Assembly: GCF_001742185.1 (NCBI RefSeq)
Contig: NZ_CP015750.1
Span: 372,001 to 436,000, forward strand
Direction of reading: 5' to 3'
From: Pectobacterium wasabiae CFBP 3304
Lineage (GTDB): Bacteria > Pseudomonadota > Gammaproteobacteria > Enterobacterales > Enterobacteriaceae
DNA length: 64,000 nucleotides
The notes under the pieces were generated by a model. That model was given only the letters and a program-made list of their open reading frames with translations, searched no databases and was not told where the DNA came from. This document shows, piece by piece, positions 16,924 through 26,477 of the stretch. The first letter of the stretch is position 1; the number at the start of each line of letters is the position of its first letter. The position numbers were made by a program, and so were the translations under genes.

Positions 16924-17847
16924 ATGCCTTTGACAAAATATGTTCATGATTTAATTGACAAACGGTCAAAAAAAACGTCTTGCATACAAATTACTTTCTT
17001 ATTATCAATATTAATCGTTATTTTTAACCTCTTGCTTTTCGAACCCCTTTACACACCACAGGAATTAATAAAACACCCAGGATTGTATATTGATACATTT
17101 GTATTTATTATTCTTTTTTTTATTATTTCCAGCACCAGTAAAATATCGATCCGTCATAAATCCGAACGATATATACGTTACGGATTCATTATCTGGACAT
17201 GCTCAGCAATGTTCGATGTTATGGATGAGATAATTCTACAACCCAAATGGGTCAGGTATTATTTAGAAGATCTATTTAAAATCATTGGTATATCTAGCGT
17301 AGGTTTTGGCGTTTATATCCTGATACAGAAAATTAACAATAAATATGTCGAAGCAAGAATACAATCATTCAGCGATGAACTAACACGACTCCCTAATCGC
17401 CGTTTTTTTATTAATGAATTAAAAAATCTCGAAGCGAAAATGCCCTATTTATTTATTATTGATATCGACAATTTCAAAACTATCAACGATAGATATGGGC
17501 ACACGAAAGGTGACGAAATACTGAGCAAATTCGGCCATATTCTTTCTCGTTTAGATAACAGTGAAGTCGTGGCAACCCGAATCGGTGGCGAAGAGTTTGC
17601 GATGATTCTGTATACCGGGACACAGGCTCAGGCAGAGGCGCTGGCAATAAAGGTGTTAAAGAATGCGAACAAGATCATCATTAAGAATATGCAACACCTT
17701 TCTGTCAGTATTGGCGCAGGGAGAAAACAGCCGCAGGAATCCACCGAACACTTTATGACACGGGTGGATATTGCTCTTTATCAAGCTAAAACCACAGGTA
17801 AAGGCAAAGTAGAATGGGCTCTGGAACCAAAAGAAAAAGCCCTGTAG
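16924..17847 (+). CDS. Membrane-anchored diguanylate cyclase (GGDEF)
   Basis: 307 residues. Four hydrophobic segments (about 22-40, 54-70, 83-100, 118-135) form an N-terminal membrane sensor of no named type. A GGDEF domain follows, with DELTRLPNRRFF, the metal-binding FIIDIDNFKTINDRYGHTKGDE, and active-site GGEEF at 221-225. These enzymes make cyclic di-GMP from GTP. The residues before GGEEF (NSEVVATRI) do not form an RxxD inhibitory site, so product inhibition may be absent. ATG 16924 follows AAGGGG; TTG 16900 is an alternative. No EAL domain. Confidence 0.92.
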   Translation: MPLTKYVHDLIDKRSKKTSCIQITFLLSILIVIFNLLLFEPLYTPQELIKHPGLYIDTFVFIILFFIISSTSKISIRHKSERYIRYGFIIWTCSAMFDVMDEIILQPKWVRYYLEDLFKIIGISSVGFGVYILIQKINNKYVEARIQSFSDELTRLPNRRFFINELKNLEAKMPYLFIIDIDNFKTINDRYGHTKGDEILSKFGHILSRLDNSEVVATRIGGEEFAMILYTGTQAQAEALAIKVLKNANKIIIKNMQHLSVSIGAGRKQPQESTEHFMTRVDIALYQAKTTGKGKVEWALEPKEKAL

Positions 17848-18084
17848 CCCGACATAACATCATACCAATGAATATGGCCGCATGGATGCGTCCCCTTCAC
17901 TAAAACATCAGAAAAATTACTGTAAATCACGTTCCAGTGATGATCTCCCCTGACCGCGCCACCTCTCATTTTGTAATAAAATTAACCTATTCCTGATTAA
18001 GCAACTTGCCAATCCCCGTAGACTCTTCTATAGGTAGAACATAATACATTAACCCCAATAACACATTCAGTAAAAGGAAGACTA

Positions 18085-19095
18085 ATGAAAGCAGCCATCG
18101 TTACGAAGGATCACTCTGTTGAGATTCAGGACAAAAAACTGCGCCCCCTCCAGCACGGAGAAGCACTGCTAAAAATGGAATGCTGTGGCGTTTGCCATAC
18201 CGATCTGCACGTCAAAGACGGTGATTTTGGCGATGTTGCCGGTATCACACTCGGCCATGAAGGTGTTGGTATCGTTAAAGAAGTCGGCCCCGGAGTGACA
18301 TCACTGAAGCCCGGCGATCGTACCAGCGTCGCCTGGTTCTATCAGGGTTGTGGCCACTGCGAATATTGTAATAGCGGTAACGAAACGCTGTGTCGCGAGG
18401 TAAAAAACGCGGGCTATTCCGTTGATGGTGGGATGGCTGAAGAATGCATCGTCGTTGCCGACTACGCGGTAAAAGTACCGGATGGTCTGGATTCTGCGGC
18501 TGCCAGCAGCATTACCTGCGCGGGCGTGACAACGTACAAAGCGGTGAAAGTCTCGCAAATCAAACCGGGACAGTGGATTGCCATTTATGGCCTGGGCGGA
18601 TTGGGTAATCTGGCGTTGCAATATGCCAAAAACGTCTTTAATGCGAAAGTCATTGCGATTGATGTGAATGACGCACAGTTAGCCTTTGCCAAAGAAGTGG
18701 GGGCAGATCTGGTCATCAATCCAGCCAAAGAAGATGCCGCCAAGATCATTCAGGAAAAAGTGGGCGGCGCACATGCGACCGTGGTCACCGCCGTTGCACG
18801 CGCAGCATTTAACTCTGCCGTGGATTCCGTTCGCGCAGGCGGGCGCATTGTCGTCGTCGGCCTGCCACCGGAATCCATGGATCTGAATATTCCGCGTCTG
18901 GTGTTGGATGGCATTCAGGTATTGGGTTCACTGGTCGGCACGCGTGAAGATCTGAAAGAAGCGTTCCAGTTTGCGGCCGAAGGAAAAGTGAAACCGAAGG
19001 TCACTCGCCGTCCGCTGAAAGATATCAACGCCATTTTCGCCGAAATGAAAGGCGGGAAAATCACCGGCCGTATGGTGATCGACCTATCGCTATAA
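18085..19095 (+). CDS. adhP: Alcohol dehydrogenase AdhP
   Basis: 336 residues, the length of E. coli AdhP, a cytoplasmic zinc enzyme that interconverts ethanol and acetaldehyde. Catalytic zinc ligands are in [11 protein letters not shown] and GHEGVG; structural zinc in [18 protein letters not shown]-binding motif [13 protein letters not shown] followed by an acidic residue (AIDVND), which favours NAD+. Start ATG 18085 follows AAAGGAAG. A single gene with its own terminator downstream. Confidence 0.94.
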   Translation: MKAAIVTKDHSVEIQDKKLRPLQHGEALLKMECCGVCHTDLHVKDGDFGDVAGITLGHEGVGIVKEVGPGVTSLKPGDRTSVAWFYQGCGHCEYCNSGNETLCREVKNAGYSVDGGMAEECIVVADYAVKVPDGLDSAAASSITCAGVTTYKAVKVSQIKPGQWIAIYGLGGLGNLALQYAKNVFNAKVIAIDVNDAQLAFAKEVGADLVINPAKEDAAKIIQEKVGGAHATVVTAVARAAFNSAVDSVRAGGRIVVVGLPPESMDLNIPRLVLDGIQVLGSLVGTREDLKEAFQFAAEGKVKPKVTRRPLKDINAIFAEMKGGKITGRMVIDLSL

Positions 19096-19116
19096 GCGTA
19101 ATTTACCCACAGCTAA

Positions 19117-19142
19117 TAAACGGGATATCACTATCCCGTTTA
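19117..19142. terminator. Bidirectional terminator after adhP
   Basis: TAAACGGGATA and TATCCCGTTTA form a perfect 11-bp stem with a TCAC loop, followed by TTTATTTT on the plus strand. It sits between convergent adhP and the gene at 19157. Confidence 0.85.
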
Positions 19143-19156
19143 TTTATTTTCATACG

Positions 19157-19975
19157 TTAACGCAGCGTCTGTGTATTTCCAGGGCACACCAGTTGTTTAC
19201 TTTTAATATGATAAACCTCAACGTCAGGGCGTGTGAAAAAGGCGATTTCCCACGGGTTCTTAGTGACGAACTCATGACGCACCTTTTCATAGAGTGGATT
19301 GTCGCGTGCGATAATAAACGCATCCCCTTCGATAATGGTGTAGTTCCACTCGATTGCCCGCTCAAAGGTGTAATGGCTACGCTCATCCATCGCAAAAAAG
19401 CAGTGCGGATTACGTTTGAGCAACTGAGATTTAAACGTTTCAGGGAACGTAATCAGAAAGATATCGTTATCCACGGATGAGAGGAACGCCAGCACCGTGG
19501 TATGCGGTTGTTCGGCGGCCATAGTGATTAATACGCCAACCTTATTGGAGAAATCCTGCTTTTCCGTCGGCGGAAAATCCACCATCGATGTCAGAGGCAC
19601 AGGCATTGATGGGCGATCGTCTTGTGGAAACTGATAGCCCGGTTCACGGATATTCAGCGCAGGCGTGAAACCATGCAGGAGTTGGCACTCTCTCGGTTCC
19701 AGCACCACCCAATCGCCTTCGCTGACGACCACCCGCCCTTTGTAAGAGGCGCGATAGACCTGAATATTGGCATCAAATTCATCAACTCCAGAGCGGTTAT
19801 CAAGGTGAATGGTTGCCAGATCGCCAACGACAAATTCATGTCCGTGCGGGAAAAAAACGCGCAGACTGTTATCCGCATTGGGGTAAACGCCACAAATATG
19901 GATGACCACACCATCCTGCTTATAACCCGCCAGTACACCGAGAGTTTGCTTTCCGAGATAGCTCACGAGACTCAT
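19157..19975 (-). CDS. PNPOx-like FMN-binding split-barrel protein
   Basis: 272 residues. The first 110 or so residues look like a PilZ/beta-barrel-like unit (FVVGDLATIHLD, GDWVVLEPRECQLL), but I cannot name it firmly. The second half (about 130-265) resembles the split-barrel fold of pyridoxamine-phosphate-oxidase-like flavoproteins: VGVLITMAAEQPHTTVLAFL, FKSQLLKRNPHCFFAMDERS and YTIIEGDAFII. Such proteins bind flavin or pyridoxal phosphate and are often annotated without a known reaction. ATG 19975 is the only good start. Single gene convergent with adhP. Confidence 0.6.
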   Translation of the reverse strand: MSLVSYLGKQTLGVLAGYKQDGVVIHICGVYPNADNSLRVFFPHGHEFVVGDLATIHLDNRSGVDEFDANIQVYRASYKGRVVVSEGDWVVLEPRECQLLHGFTPALNIREPGYQFPQDDRPSMPVPLTSMVDFPPTEKQDFSNKVGVLITMAAEQPHTTVLAFLSSVDNDIFLITFPETFKSQLLKRNPHCFFAMDERSHYTFERAIEWNYTIIEGDAFIIARDNPLYEKVRHEFVTKNPWEIAFFTRPDVEVYHIKSKQLVCPGNTQTLR

Positions 19976-20297
19976 ACATCACGCCTTATTCAGATTGGGC
20001 TTCAGAGGGGACATCGACCCAACTTCACTCGGGCCGTTCCGGCAACAGTCAGGAACCTGAGGAACCATTCAGTTTGACCGTATAACTTCCTACCTATCTA
20101 TCAACGGAGAAAGCACTGAAAACTTTAGGCTTAATAGGTATGAATTGAAAGAGGTAAATAGGAACACAGGATGAGAGTGATACGCCCCATTTTCCCCTTT
20201 GCCTGATTCTCCCCCCAATACAGCACCGACGATAAAAATAAAGCGGAGTATAAACCCCGCTCTATTCTTGACCTTCACGTACCCTAATGAAAAGCAA
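19976..20297. other. Intergenic region without recognised gene
   Basis: 322 bp. It should hold the promoter of the split-barrel gene (minus, from 19975) and the 3' flank of the DUF1266 gene. I see no stable terminator with a T tract and no recognisable coding sequence. Confidence 0.5.
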
Positions 20298-21209
20298 TCA
20301 CAGCGAAGGATTATTCAGCATTGCGGCATTCCACGACAGGTAATCATGTTCCTGAAATATAGCGAGGCCATATAACCGTTCCAGAATCATAAATGCACTA
20401 AACGAACCATCCATATGAAATAGATAAACGGCCAGCATATAATCATGAATGAATTGATCGATAGAAGAGAACTCTTGTTCCATCAAACGAACCACGTCGT
20501 CTTTCAAGGAATCCCATTCCTCTATGGATAAAAAACCACAGGTTACGCCGCTACGCATTAATAATGCAGCTCGCTGTAAATTAAATGCAGCGGTCAAATT
20601 ATTTATTTCACTAACCGGTTTAAGATGAGCACCGGTTTTCTCCGCTAATTGATACAAATGCGACAGCGGCTTTTTATAATCTTCATTACGCTGTTTACTG
20701 TAGTTTTGTTCATCCAATAAATCAGCAATGAAGCGCGTCAGCCCACCGCTAGTATTAATATCATAGCTTGAAGAAAGTGCCAGTTTAATCCCTTCTACTG
20801 CATCAGGCTCCGATAGATTACACTCTTCTATACAGTTAACAAAATTAGGGTATTTTTTACTCTCGCCATCCCCAACAGAGGTAATCGAATAAAGGCTACT
20901 TATTCTGACTAAAAGCGCATCTTTTTCATCTCGACAAGGATATTTCGCATTGCGATTGATCCCTACAGACAAAACATTACTTTCTTTTTTTGTTGAAAGC
21001 AAAAAAAACACTTTCGCACAAGATCTAAGAATAACAAAAACCCATATAGCCAGAAACGAGTAAAACAACACGTTATATAACAGAGAGGAATCCACATTTA
21101 AATATGTTAATGATGCATTCTTCAGCCATTCCCCGCCAAATAGAATTACCGCCACTACCAACCCGCCACGAAGTAGTTGATTTATATCCTTATAAAAAAA
21201 ATTCAACAT
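20298..21209 (-). CDS. DUF1266 membrane protein
   Basis: 303 residues. Two N-terminal hydrophobic segments (about 14-32 and 43-72) anchor it in the inner membrane. The C-terminal 110 residues carry the DUF1266 pattern NLQRAALLMRSGVTCGFLSI with EEWDSLKDDVV, then a Ser/Asp-rich helix and HDYMLAVYLFHMDG. The family includes E. coli YbeU/YbeR and has no established function. Start ATG 21209 directly before the first hydrophobic segment. AT-rich compared with the core genes; no operon partner. Confidence 0.7.
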   Translation of the reverse strand: MLNFFYKDINQLLRGGLVVAVILFGGEWLKNASLTYLNVDSSLLYNVLFYSFLAIWVFVILRSCAKVFFLLSTKKESNVLSVGINRNAKYPCRDEKDALLVRISSLYSITSVGDGESKKYPNFVNCIEECNLSEPDAVEGIKLALSSSYDINTSGGLTRFIADLLDEQNYSKQRNEDYKKPLSHLYQLAEKTGAHLKPVSEINNLTAAFNLQRAALLMRSGVTCGFLSIEEWDSLKDDVVRLMEQEFSSIDQFIHDYMLAVYLFHMDGSFSAFMILERLYGLAIFQEHDYLSWNAAMLNNPSL

Positions 21210-21276
21210 ATCAATACCTATTTTATTTAATTAATCATCATATCCATACACCGATTATTTCCCATGCAATAGCATA

Positions 21277-21302
21277 ATGAAAAACGTTTACACGTTTTTC
21301 AT
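21277..21302. promoter_or_regulatory. Perfect palindrome upstream of the DUF1266 gene
   Basis: ATGAAAAACGT and ACGTTTTTCAT form an 11-bp dyad with a 4-nt centre, 68 bp upstream of the DUF1266 start. It may be an operator or a terminator for a transcript from either side. The rest of the 345-bp gap (21210-21554) shows no gene. Confidence 0.4.
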
Positions 21303-21554
21303 TGAAAAGATAAAACCGTCCCATATAACATGAATCAAGATACACGTGACTCCCTGGGTACACGTATCTAGAAAATAGGTACTAGGACACTCCCTCTTCC
21401 CAATGCCAGCCTCTGAAATCTAATAGGTGCAAGCGTCACTATCATAAAACAAACGCGCCATATTTACGATTGTAACGTGGTATTGTTGGCAATTATTCTC
21501 GCCTTAGCGACGGATATATTACGCCTGCAACGCGGCAATGCTTTGATTGGGCGA

Positions 21555-22321
21555 TCATCTCAACAACAGCATGGTGATTCCCACGCCGACCAGCACCAGG
21601 CAAAACGCAGCTCGCAAATAAACGACAGGGAGCTTGTGGGCAACCGCGACACCCCACGAGACGCTGACGATCCCCCCAGAGCCAGCGGCAAACCGATATT
21701 CCAGTCAACGTTACCCGCCTGCGAATAAGAAAGCAGCGCTGCCAATGCCCCCGGCACCACGAGTATCAGCGCCATTCCCTGGGCCTGCGTTTGCGCAAAG
21801 GCAAATAGCGTGACCAACGCAGGCACCACTACCAACCCACCGCCGACGGTGAAAATGCCGGACATAAAGCCACTCGCTACGCCGAGTAACGGCAAATAGT
21901 GGGTCGACAGCACAACCTCCGACGTTTGACTGCGCTTCTTGTTATACCACTGCCACATATAGTATGCCGCCAGCACCAGCAGGAAAATGGCAAACGCGCG
22001 CTGAAGGCTGTTAACATCAATCGATGAGGCAATATGTGCCGCAAGGTAGGCAGATCCCGTAGCGAATAGACACATCGTCAACGCCACCCGCGTATCAATA
22101 CGATTACGCTGGCGATAGCGTAAAAAACCAATCAGTACATTAGGCGTAATCATCACCAGCGCGGTTCCCTGTGCCATATGCTGATCCATCCCAAACAGCA
22201 CGCCCAGAATCGGAATCGCAATAATTCCCCCGCCAATACCCAACATTCCTCCGCAAAATCCCAACCCGACACCCAAAAGCAAACACAACAAAATATCGCT
22301 GAACATCATTAAGCTAAACAT
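21555..22321 (-). pseudogene. TauE/SafE-family exporter, frameshifted near the 3' end
   Basis: A membrane protein of the sulfite/organosulfonate exporter family. The first half repeat has GVGLGFCGGMLGIGGGIIAIP and the second GVASGFMSGIFTVGGGLVVVP, the duplicated motifs of the family. After GNVDWNIGLPLALGG the frame breaks at six Gs (plus-strand Cs 21672-21677). One more G would continue IVSVSWGVAVAHKLPVVYLR and end LVGVGITMLLLR at TGA 21555-21557, restoring about 255 residues. As given it runs out of frame to a stop at 21560. Start 22321 is a guess from family length; a frame is open from ATG 22414. Real inactivation or homopolymer error. Confidence 0.8.
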
Positions 22322-22750
22322 AACGTAACCAGATAACTCATAGGCTAAAAAATAGAGAGAAAACAACACCATCCTAGGTGCAGAGTCGCGTATTGATAAT
22401 CCCTGAATCGTCAACGACCCTTTCCTGTCAGGAAAACCTCTGGCTGTGTTAACGTACAGCGTGACACAAGAAATACGACGATATGCTGAGCGGAATCAAA
22501 CTGCCAACTATTTCCCTATTTTCCGGAGCCGTTTATCCGCATACCGCACAGCCTGCCGGTAAGGAATGGGCTAATCTTGCAGCCAACGTATTAGGCAACA
22601 TGGAACGTAGAGGAAAAGTGCGGCTATCATCCTAATGCCGATCGTTTACGGACCGAGATACGCGGAGCGACCACGGGGCGGAGTCTCCCTGCGGGAACCT
22701 CATCCCCATGTTTCTCCTAAAATGAGGCTTAAGTGACCAGCATTAAGCTA
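22322..22750. other. Intergenic region upstream of the exporter
   Basis: Contains the dispersed repeat at 22633-22745 and a 50-codon plus-strand frame at 22483-22635 (starts MLSGIKLPTISLFSG, contains GKEWANLAANVLGNMERR) whose stop lies at the repeat edge. I do not recognise that frame; it may be the tail of a gene cut by the repeat. No clear promoter or terminator otherwise. Confidence 0.45.
22633..22745 (-). repeat. 113-bp dispersed element (copy 1)
   Basis: Bounded by TAATGC and GCATTA. Its reverse complement matches the element at 55158-55270 over the full 113 bp, including AGGAGAAACA, GGGGATGAGGTTCCCGCAGG, TGGTCGCTCCG, GTATCTCGG and AAACGATCGGCATTA. Length is equal and I see substitutions only. 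It is not coding in any frame I checked. Confidence 0.85.
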
Positions 22751-23524
22751 TCAGCCTTCTTCACTGCCCGTTTTGTCATAGCCAAGGCGGCCCACAAAGG
22801 GTAAACGCAGCGCGGGCGGATTTACATCCACGCCCATATTCAACCCAAGAATATTGGCCTCGATACCTTCTTCAACCCCCATCGTGATACCCATTACACC
22901 CAACAGCGAAATCTGCACGCCGCTCCCCGACGGCGACAGCCCGATGGGGCGCGTGATTGGGCGGTAATCTTTACCAATCGCATTGGCAGGCATATCCAGC
23001 TTGAGCGAGGGCACCTCACGGCCAATGTGCGCCAGAAACGTATTGCTATTTGGCCCTGGCCACGCGTGATAGGTATTCGGCCACGGATAGCTTTTGATGG
23101 CAGCTTCAATCTGCGGGATCATGGCTTCCGCCTTGTTACCTCGATGATCGACTAACAGTCTCGGTTTCGCACCGTACCAATACGCATCGGCCGCCGAACG
23201 GTTCAGATGAATAACGTTATCGCCCCCCCAACTCAAAATCTCGTAACGGCGATATTGGGTTTCTCCAGCTTTCTTGAAAATGATCCATGGGTGAACCGCC
23301 ACCAGCCCGCGCCAACCATAAGTCGGCGCAACATAAACCTGCACGACGGCGGTCTGGCGAAATTGCACCGGATTCGGCGCTAACCCGGAAGAATCACGTT
23401 TGGCAGACCACCAACTTTGCCCACTAAACGTTTCGCCGTTACGCGTTGATTGCGCCCAACTTTGCCAAAAAGACAGTAACAGCACACAAATAAACCCAAT
23501 CCCCAAGGATTTGAGGTAAGTCAT
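22751..23524 (-). CDS. DUF3750 family protein
   Basis: 257 residues with an N-terminal signal or anchor (residues 4-24, SLGIGFICVLLLSFWQSWAQ). The body has VQVYVAPTYGWRGLVAVHPW, YEILSWGGDNVIHL, PRLLVDHRG and the conserved YPWPNTYHAWPGPNSNTFLAHI typical of DUF3750, followed by PANAIGKDYRP. The His/Asn-rich core recalls a hydrolase or transglutaminase-like active site, but no function is established. Probably periplasmic. Start ATG 23524. It reads towards the repeat at 22633. Confidence 0.75.
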   Translation of the reverse strand: MTYLKSLGIGFICVLLLSFWQSWAQSTRNGETFSGQSWWSAKRDSSGLAPNPVQFRQTAVVQVYVAPTYGWRGLVAVHPWIIFKKAGETQYRRYEILSWGGDNVIHLNRSAADAYWYGAKPRLLVDHRGNKAEAMIPQIEAAIKSYPWPNTYHAWPGPNSNTFLAHIGREVPSLKLDMPANAIGKDYRPITRPIGLSPSGSGVQISLLGVMGITMGVEEGIEANILGLNMGVDVNPPALRLPFVGRLGYDKTGSEEG

Positions 23525-23778
23525 AGGACAGATAGCTCACAAAAAAGAGTGGAACGGGATCGATACGCCTGCAGGCGAGCACCCACAGTGAAAATCGGTC
23601 AAAAAATCACGGCTACCAGTTTACTGCCAGTTAGCGGTCAGATTAAAGCATCGGGTGAAACCTTGACCTATTTTTACGCTGTGCGGGTGCATGTCAGTAA
23701 AATTCTTCCTTTTATCAGATCCCCATGTCACATTCTATGTGCGGAATACACCACGCTAAAATGCCAAGGAACAACAAC

Positions 23779-24177
23779 ATGAACGATAACTCGTCTCTGG
23801 CGGCCGCTTTCTATCAGGCCTTTAATGCCAATGACAGTGCCGCTTTCGACCACCTGCTTGCAACCCATTGGATCAATCACCCTGCCGACCCCGGTCAACC
23901 GAACACACCTGCGGGATTCAAACGCGCAGTGGCGCATACGCATGCTGCGTTTGAAGGCTTCCATATTGATATCGAAGCGGTGGTTGTCGAAAACGATCTT
24001 ATCGTTTGCCGAATTGCCATGAGTGGTCGGCACATCGGTGATTTCGACCGTTGGAAAGCCTCCGGCCAGCAGGTACGTTTTTCGGGTATGGATATGCACC
24101 GTATTGAGGGAGGACGCATCAGTGAAACCTGGCATTTTGAAAATTTCGATGGATTAAAAATAGAAGGAACTGCCTGA
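23779..24177 (+). CDS. SnoaL-like / ester cyclase family protein
   Basis: 132 residues, NTF2-like fold. Family pattern: LAAAFYQAFNANDSAAFDHLLATHW, then GFKRAVAHTHAAFEGFHIDIEAVVVENDLIVCRIAMSGRHIGDF and the end GGRISETWHFENFDGL. Related proteins are polyketide cyclases or uncharacterised ester cyclases. A defined substrate cannot be given. ATG 23779 follows AAGGAAC; a frame open from 23725 lacks support. Stands alone upstream of the acetyltransferase, with 87 bp between. Confidence 0.8.
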   Translation: MNDNSSLAAAFYQAFNANDSAAFDHLLATHWINHPADPGQPNTPAGFKRAVAHTHAAFEGFHIDIEAVVVENDLIVCRIAMSGRHIGDFDRWKASGQQVRFSGMDMHRIEGGRISETWHFENFDGLKIEGTA

Positions 24178-24264
24178 TTGGCTGTACCCAAATTCCCCGG
24201 TTGCCCACGTGAGATCAAGTTTACTCGGGACAAGTCATGCAACATGAAATAAGTGAATATAAAA

Positions 24265-24702
24265 ATGATTTGCACAGAAAATTATAAGGAAAACGAAAAA
24301 CAGGCCGGTAAGGCGCTGGATGCATATACAGAAAATAAGCTGGGGGATAAGTTCTGTTTTAAAGAGAAGAAGGTAAGTTTCATTTATAAAGAAGGCGATA
24401 ACGTCGTTGGCCGAATCGTCGGGTCCATATTTTTCAATTATCTCCAAATAGAGATGATTGTCGTAGATGATTATTGTCATGGAAAAGGCATCGGAGGGCA
24501 ACTGCTGGCTGCAGCGGAAAAAATGGCCTTAGAAGAAGGTTGTATCTTCGTCTATTTGGAGTCAATGAGCTTCAACGCTCCCGGATTTTATGAGAAGAAA
24601 GGATATAAAGTTATTGAAAAAGTTGAAAACTCACCCTTACCTGGAGAGTCGCATTACTTCTTTATCAAGCATCTAAAAAATTTATCACATCAAGTAGCAT
24701 GA
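24265..24702 (+). CDS. GNAT-family N-acetyltransferase
   Basis: 145 residues. The acetyl-CoA binding motif A is present as IEMIVVDDYCHGKGIGGQLLAAAEKMALEEGC (Q/R-x-x-G-x-G/A form as HGKGIGGQLL), followed by motif B APGFYEKKGYKVI. The acceptor is unknown. ATG 24265 chosen; GTG 24253 would add four residues. Lower GC than the flanking genes, which suggests acquisition. Confidence 0.85.
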   Translation: MICTENYKENEKQAGKALDAYTENKLGDKFCFKEKKVSFIYKEGDNVVGRIVGSIFFNYLQIEMIVVDDYCHGKGIGGQLLAAAEKMALEEGCIFVYLESMSFNAPGFYEKKGYKVIEKVENSPLPGESHYFFIKHLKNLSHQVA

Positions 24703-24877
24703 GGTTGTATAAAAAAGCCACCATGGAAATAATATACTTACAAAGTATAATTATTAAAAAATCAACAAATTAACTTCAGTTTATTTTTATTTTTTAACAC
24801 CATAAAAAAACCACTGACTATAATAAATCTGCCGATTCAATTAACAACACACCTCTGGTAGAAAGTGGAGAAATTAA

Positions 24878-26008
24878 ATGACAAAAAATAATAAGCGTAT
24901 TAAGTCTACAGTATGTGCATTATCATTAGTCACATTAACACTAGCCTCCGCGGTTTCACTCGCCTGTACGCGGTTCGTTTATCTGGATCCAAATAACCCT
25001 GATTACCCTATTACCGCCCGTTCAATGGACTGGGCCGAGGATACCCATACTAATCTCTGGATTTTCCCACGCGAATTACAGCGTTCGGGTGCCGCTGGCC
25101 AGCATTCTCTGGAGTGGACATCAAAATACGGCAGTGTCATTGCCTCTGCTTTTGATGGCAACGAGAAAATGGCTTCAACAACCGATGGAATTAATGAAAA
25201 AGGGTTGGCGGCTAACGTGCTATGGTTGGCAGAATCCGAATATCCTAAAGCCAAGCCGACAGCGAAAAAGCCAGGATTAAGCGTCGCCGCGTGGGCACAG
25301 TACGTGCTGGATAATTTTGCTACCGTCGATGAAGCAGTAAAATCGCTACAACAGGAAAAATTTATAGTAGTTACCAAAGACGTACCAGGACAGGATCGAC
25401 AGGCAACACTGCATCTTTCGTTATCTGATTCGTCTGGCGACAGCGCAATTATTGAATATATCGATGGCAAACAGGTTATTCACCATAATAAAGATTATCA
25501 GGTAATGACCAATTCCCCCACTTTCGATCAGCAGTTGGCGCTTAATGCCTATTGGGATCAGATCGGTGGCAATGTTATGCTACCGGGAACGAACCGCGCT
25601 GCCGATCGCTTCGTTCGAGCCTCATTCTATGTGCAAAGCGCTGCCCCTAATAAACTCATTCCAGGCATAGCAGAAAAAGGAAAAATAGAAAAAGATAAAG
25701 CAGACTTAGCCACCGCATTCAGTATCATACGTAACGTGTCAGTCCCTTATGGTTATTCCTTACCGAACATGCCGAATATTGCCTCAACGCGCTGGCGCAG
25801 CGTTATTGACCATAAATCGCTGCAATATTTCTTTGAATCTGCCGTCTCGCCAAACATATTTTGGGTCGATTTGAAGAAGATCAATTTTGCATCACGCGGA
25901 GGTAGCGCCGCCAAGCTGGATTTAGGGCCAGACCAAAGCACGATCTATTCCGGTCAGACTTCAGAACACTTTAAACCGGCCGAACCGTTTAAATTCGCAG
26001 GACTGTAA
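24878..26008 (+). CDS. Penicillin V acylase / choloylglycine hydrolase family, secreted
   Basis: 376 residues. A signal peptide of 29 residues ends in SAVSLA, so processing would expose Cys30 (CTRFVYLDP) as the N-terminal nucleophile of an Ntn hydrolase. Further family features: TARSMDWAED with the conserved Arg/Asp, the Asn region MTNSPTFDQQL and NRAADRF. A Pectobacterium enzyme of this family has been characterised as a penicillin V acylase, and related enzymes also cleave acyl-homoserine lactones. SLAC lacks Leu at -3, so it is not a typical lipobox. ATG 24878 follows GGAGA. Single gene with its own terminator; the periplasm is the likely site. Confidence 0.9.
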   Translation: MTKNNKRIKSTVCALSLVTLTLASAVSLACTRFVYLDPNNPDYPITARSMDWAEDTHTNLWIFPRELQRSGAAGQHSLEWTSKYGSVIASAFDGNEKMASTTDGINEKGLAANVLWLAESEYPKAKPTAKKPGLSVAAWAQYVLDNFATVDEAVKSLQQEKFIVVTKDVPGQDRQATLHLSLSDSSGDSAIIEYIDGKQVIHHNKDYQVMTNSPTFDQQLALNAYWDQIGGNVMLPGTNRAADRFVRASFYVQSAAPNKLIPGIAEKGKIEKDKADLATAFSIIRNVSVPYGYSLPNMPNIASTRWRSVIDHKSLQYFFESAVSPNIFWVDLKKINFASRGGSAAKLDLGPDQSTIYSGQTSEHFKPAEPFKFAGL

Positions 26009-26050
26009 ATCGGGAAGTGATTTCCCGACATTCTGTTTATTACACGATGA

Positions 26051-26084
26051 TGTTAAAGCGCCATGTTCCCATGGCGCTTTAACA
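26051..26084. terminator. Terminator after the acylase gene
   Basis: TGTTAAAGCGCCATG and CATGGCGCTTTAACA form a 15-bp perfect stem with a TTCC loop, followed by TTATTATCATT. It can act on both strands. Confidence 0.8.
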
Positions 26085-26477
26085 TTATTATCATTAGCTA
26101 TGGATACGATGCAGAGCATTATAATGACTTCGCATTCCCTGCCCACTCGGCATAGAAATGGCTCGAACAGATCCCTGGTTCAATTACCTTAATCTCTGTT
26201 TTGACTAATCTCAGATTGACAAACGCTTTTACGACAATCGACTGTTGCACCGCAACCAATCCCTACCGCTTTTCGACACGCCTTTTCCTAGCAGATGGAG
26301 ATAGCACAACTCCAGTTCAGAAAATGGGCGCGGTTGAGGAATAATAAACCGATAACGTTGGATAATTCGGGTGATGATCAGGACAATAGCTCTGAAATAC
26401 ATGACTTGCAGTAAACTACCGTCTTGAACAACCTCTTCGCCACACATTGCTATTCACTCAGGGAATGAAGTAAGGAA
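26085..26477. other. Intergenic region upstream of the Sel1-repeat gene
   Basis: 393 bp after the terminator. A 72-codon minus-strand frame (26229-26447) contains ITRIIQRYRFIIPQPRPFSE, which vaguely recalls the C-terminal helix region of cytochromes P450 but lacks the haem-binding cysteine loop; I would not annotate it as a gene. A ribosome-binding site TAAGGA precedes the ATG at 26478. Nothing else recognised. Confidence 0.4.

Noticed and set aside
24878..26008. Lipoprotein signal on the acylase (SLAC before the mature Cys)
   Set aside because: Leu is not at position -3 and the cysteine is needed as the free N-terminal nucleophile.
26229..26447. 72-codon minus-strand frame vaguely like a cytochrome P450 C-terminus
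   Set aside because: It lacks the haem-binding cysteine loop and a ribosome-binding site, and the resemblance covers only one helix.
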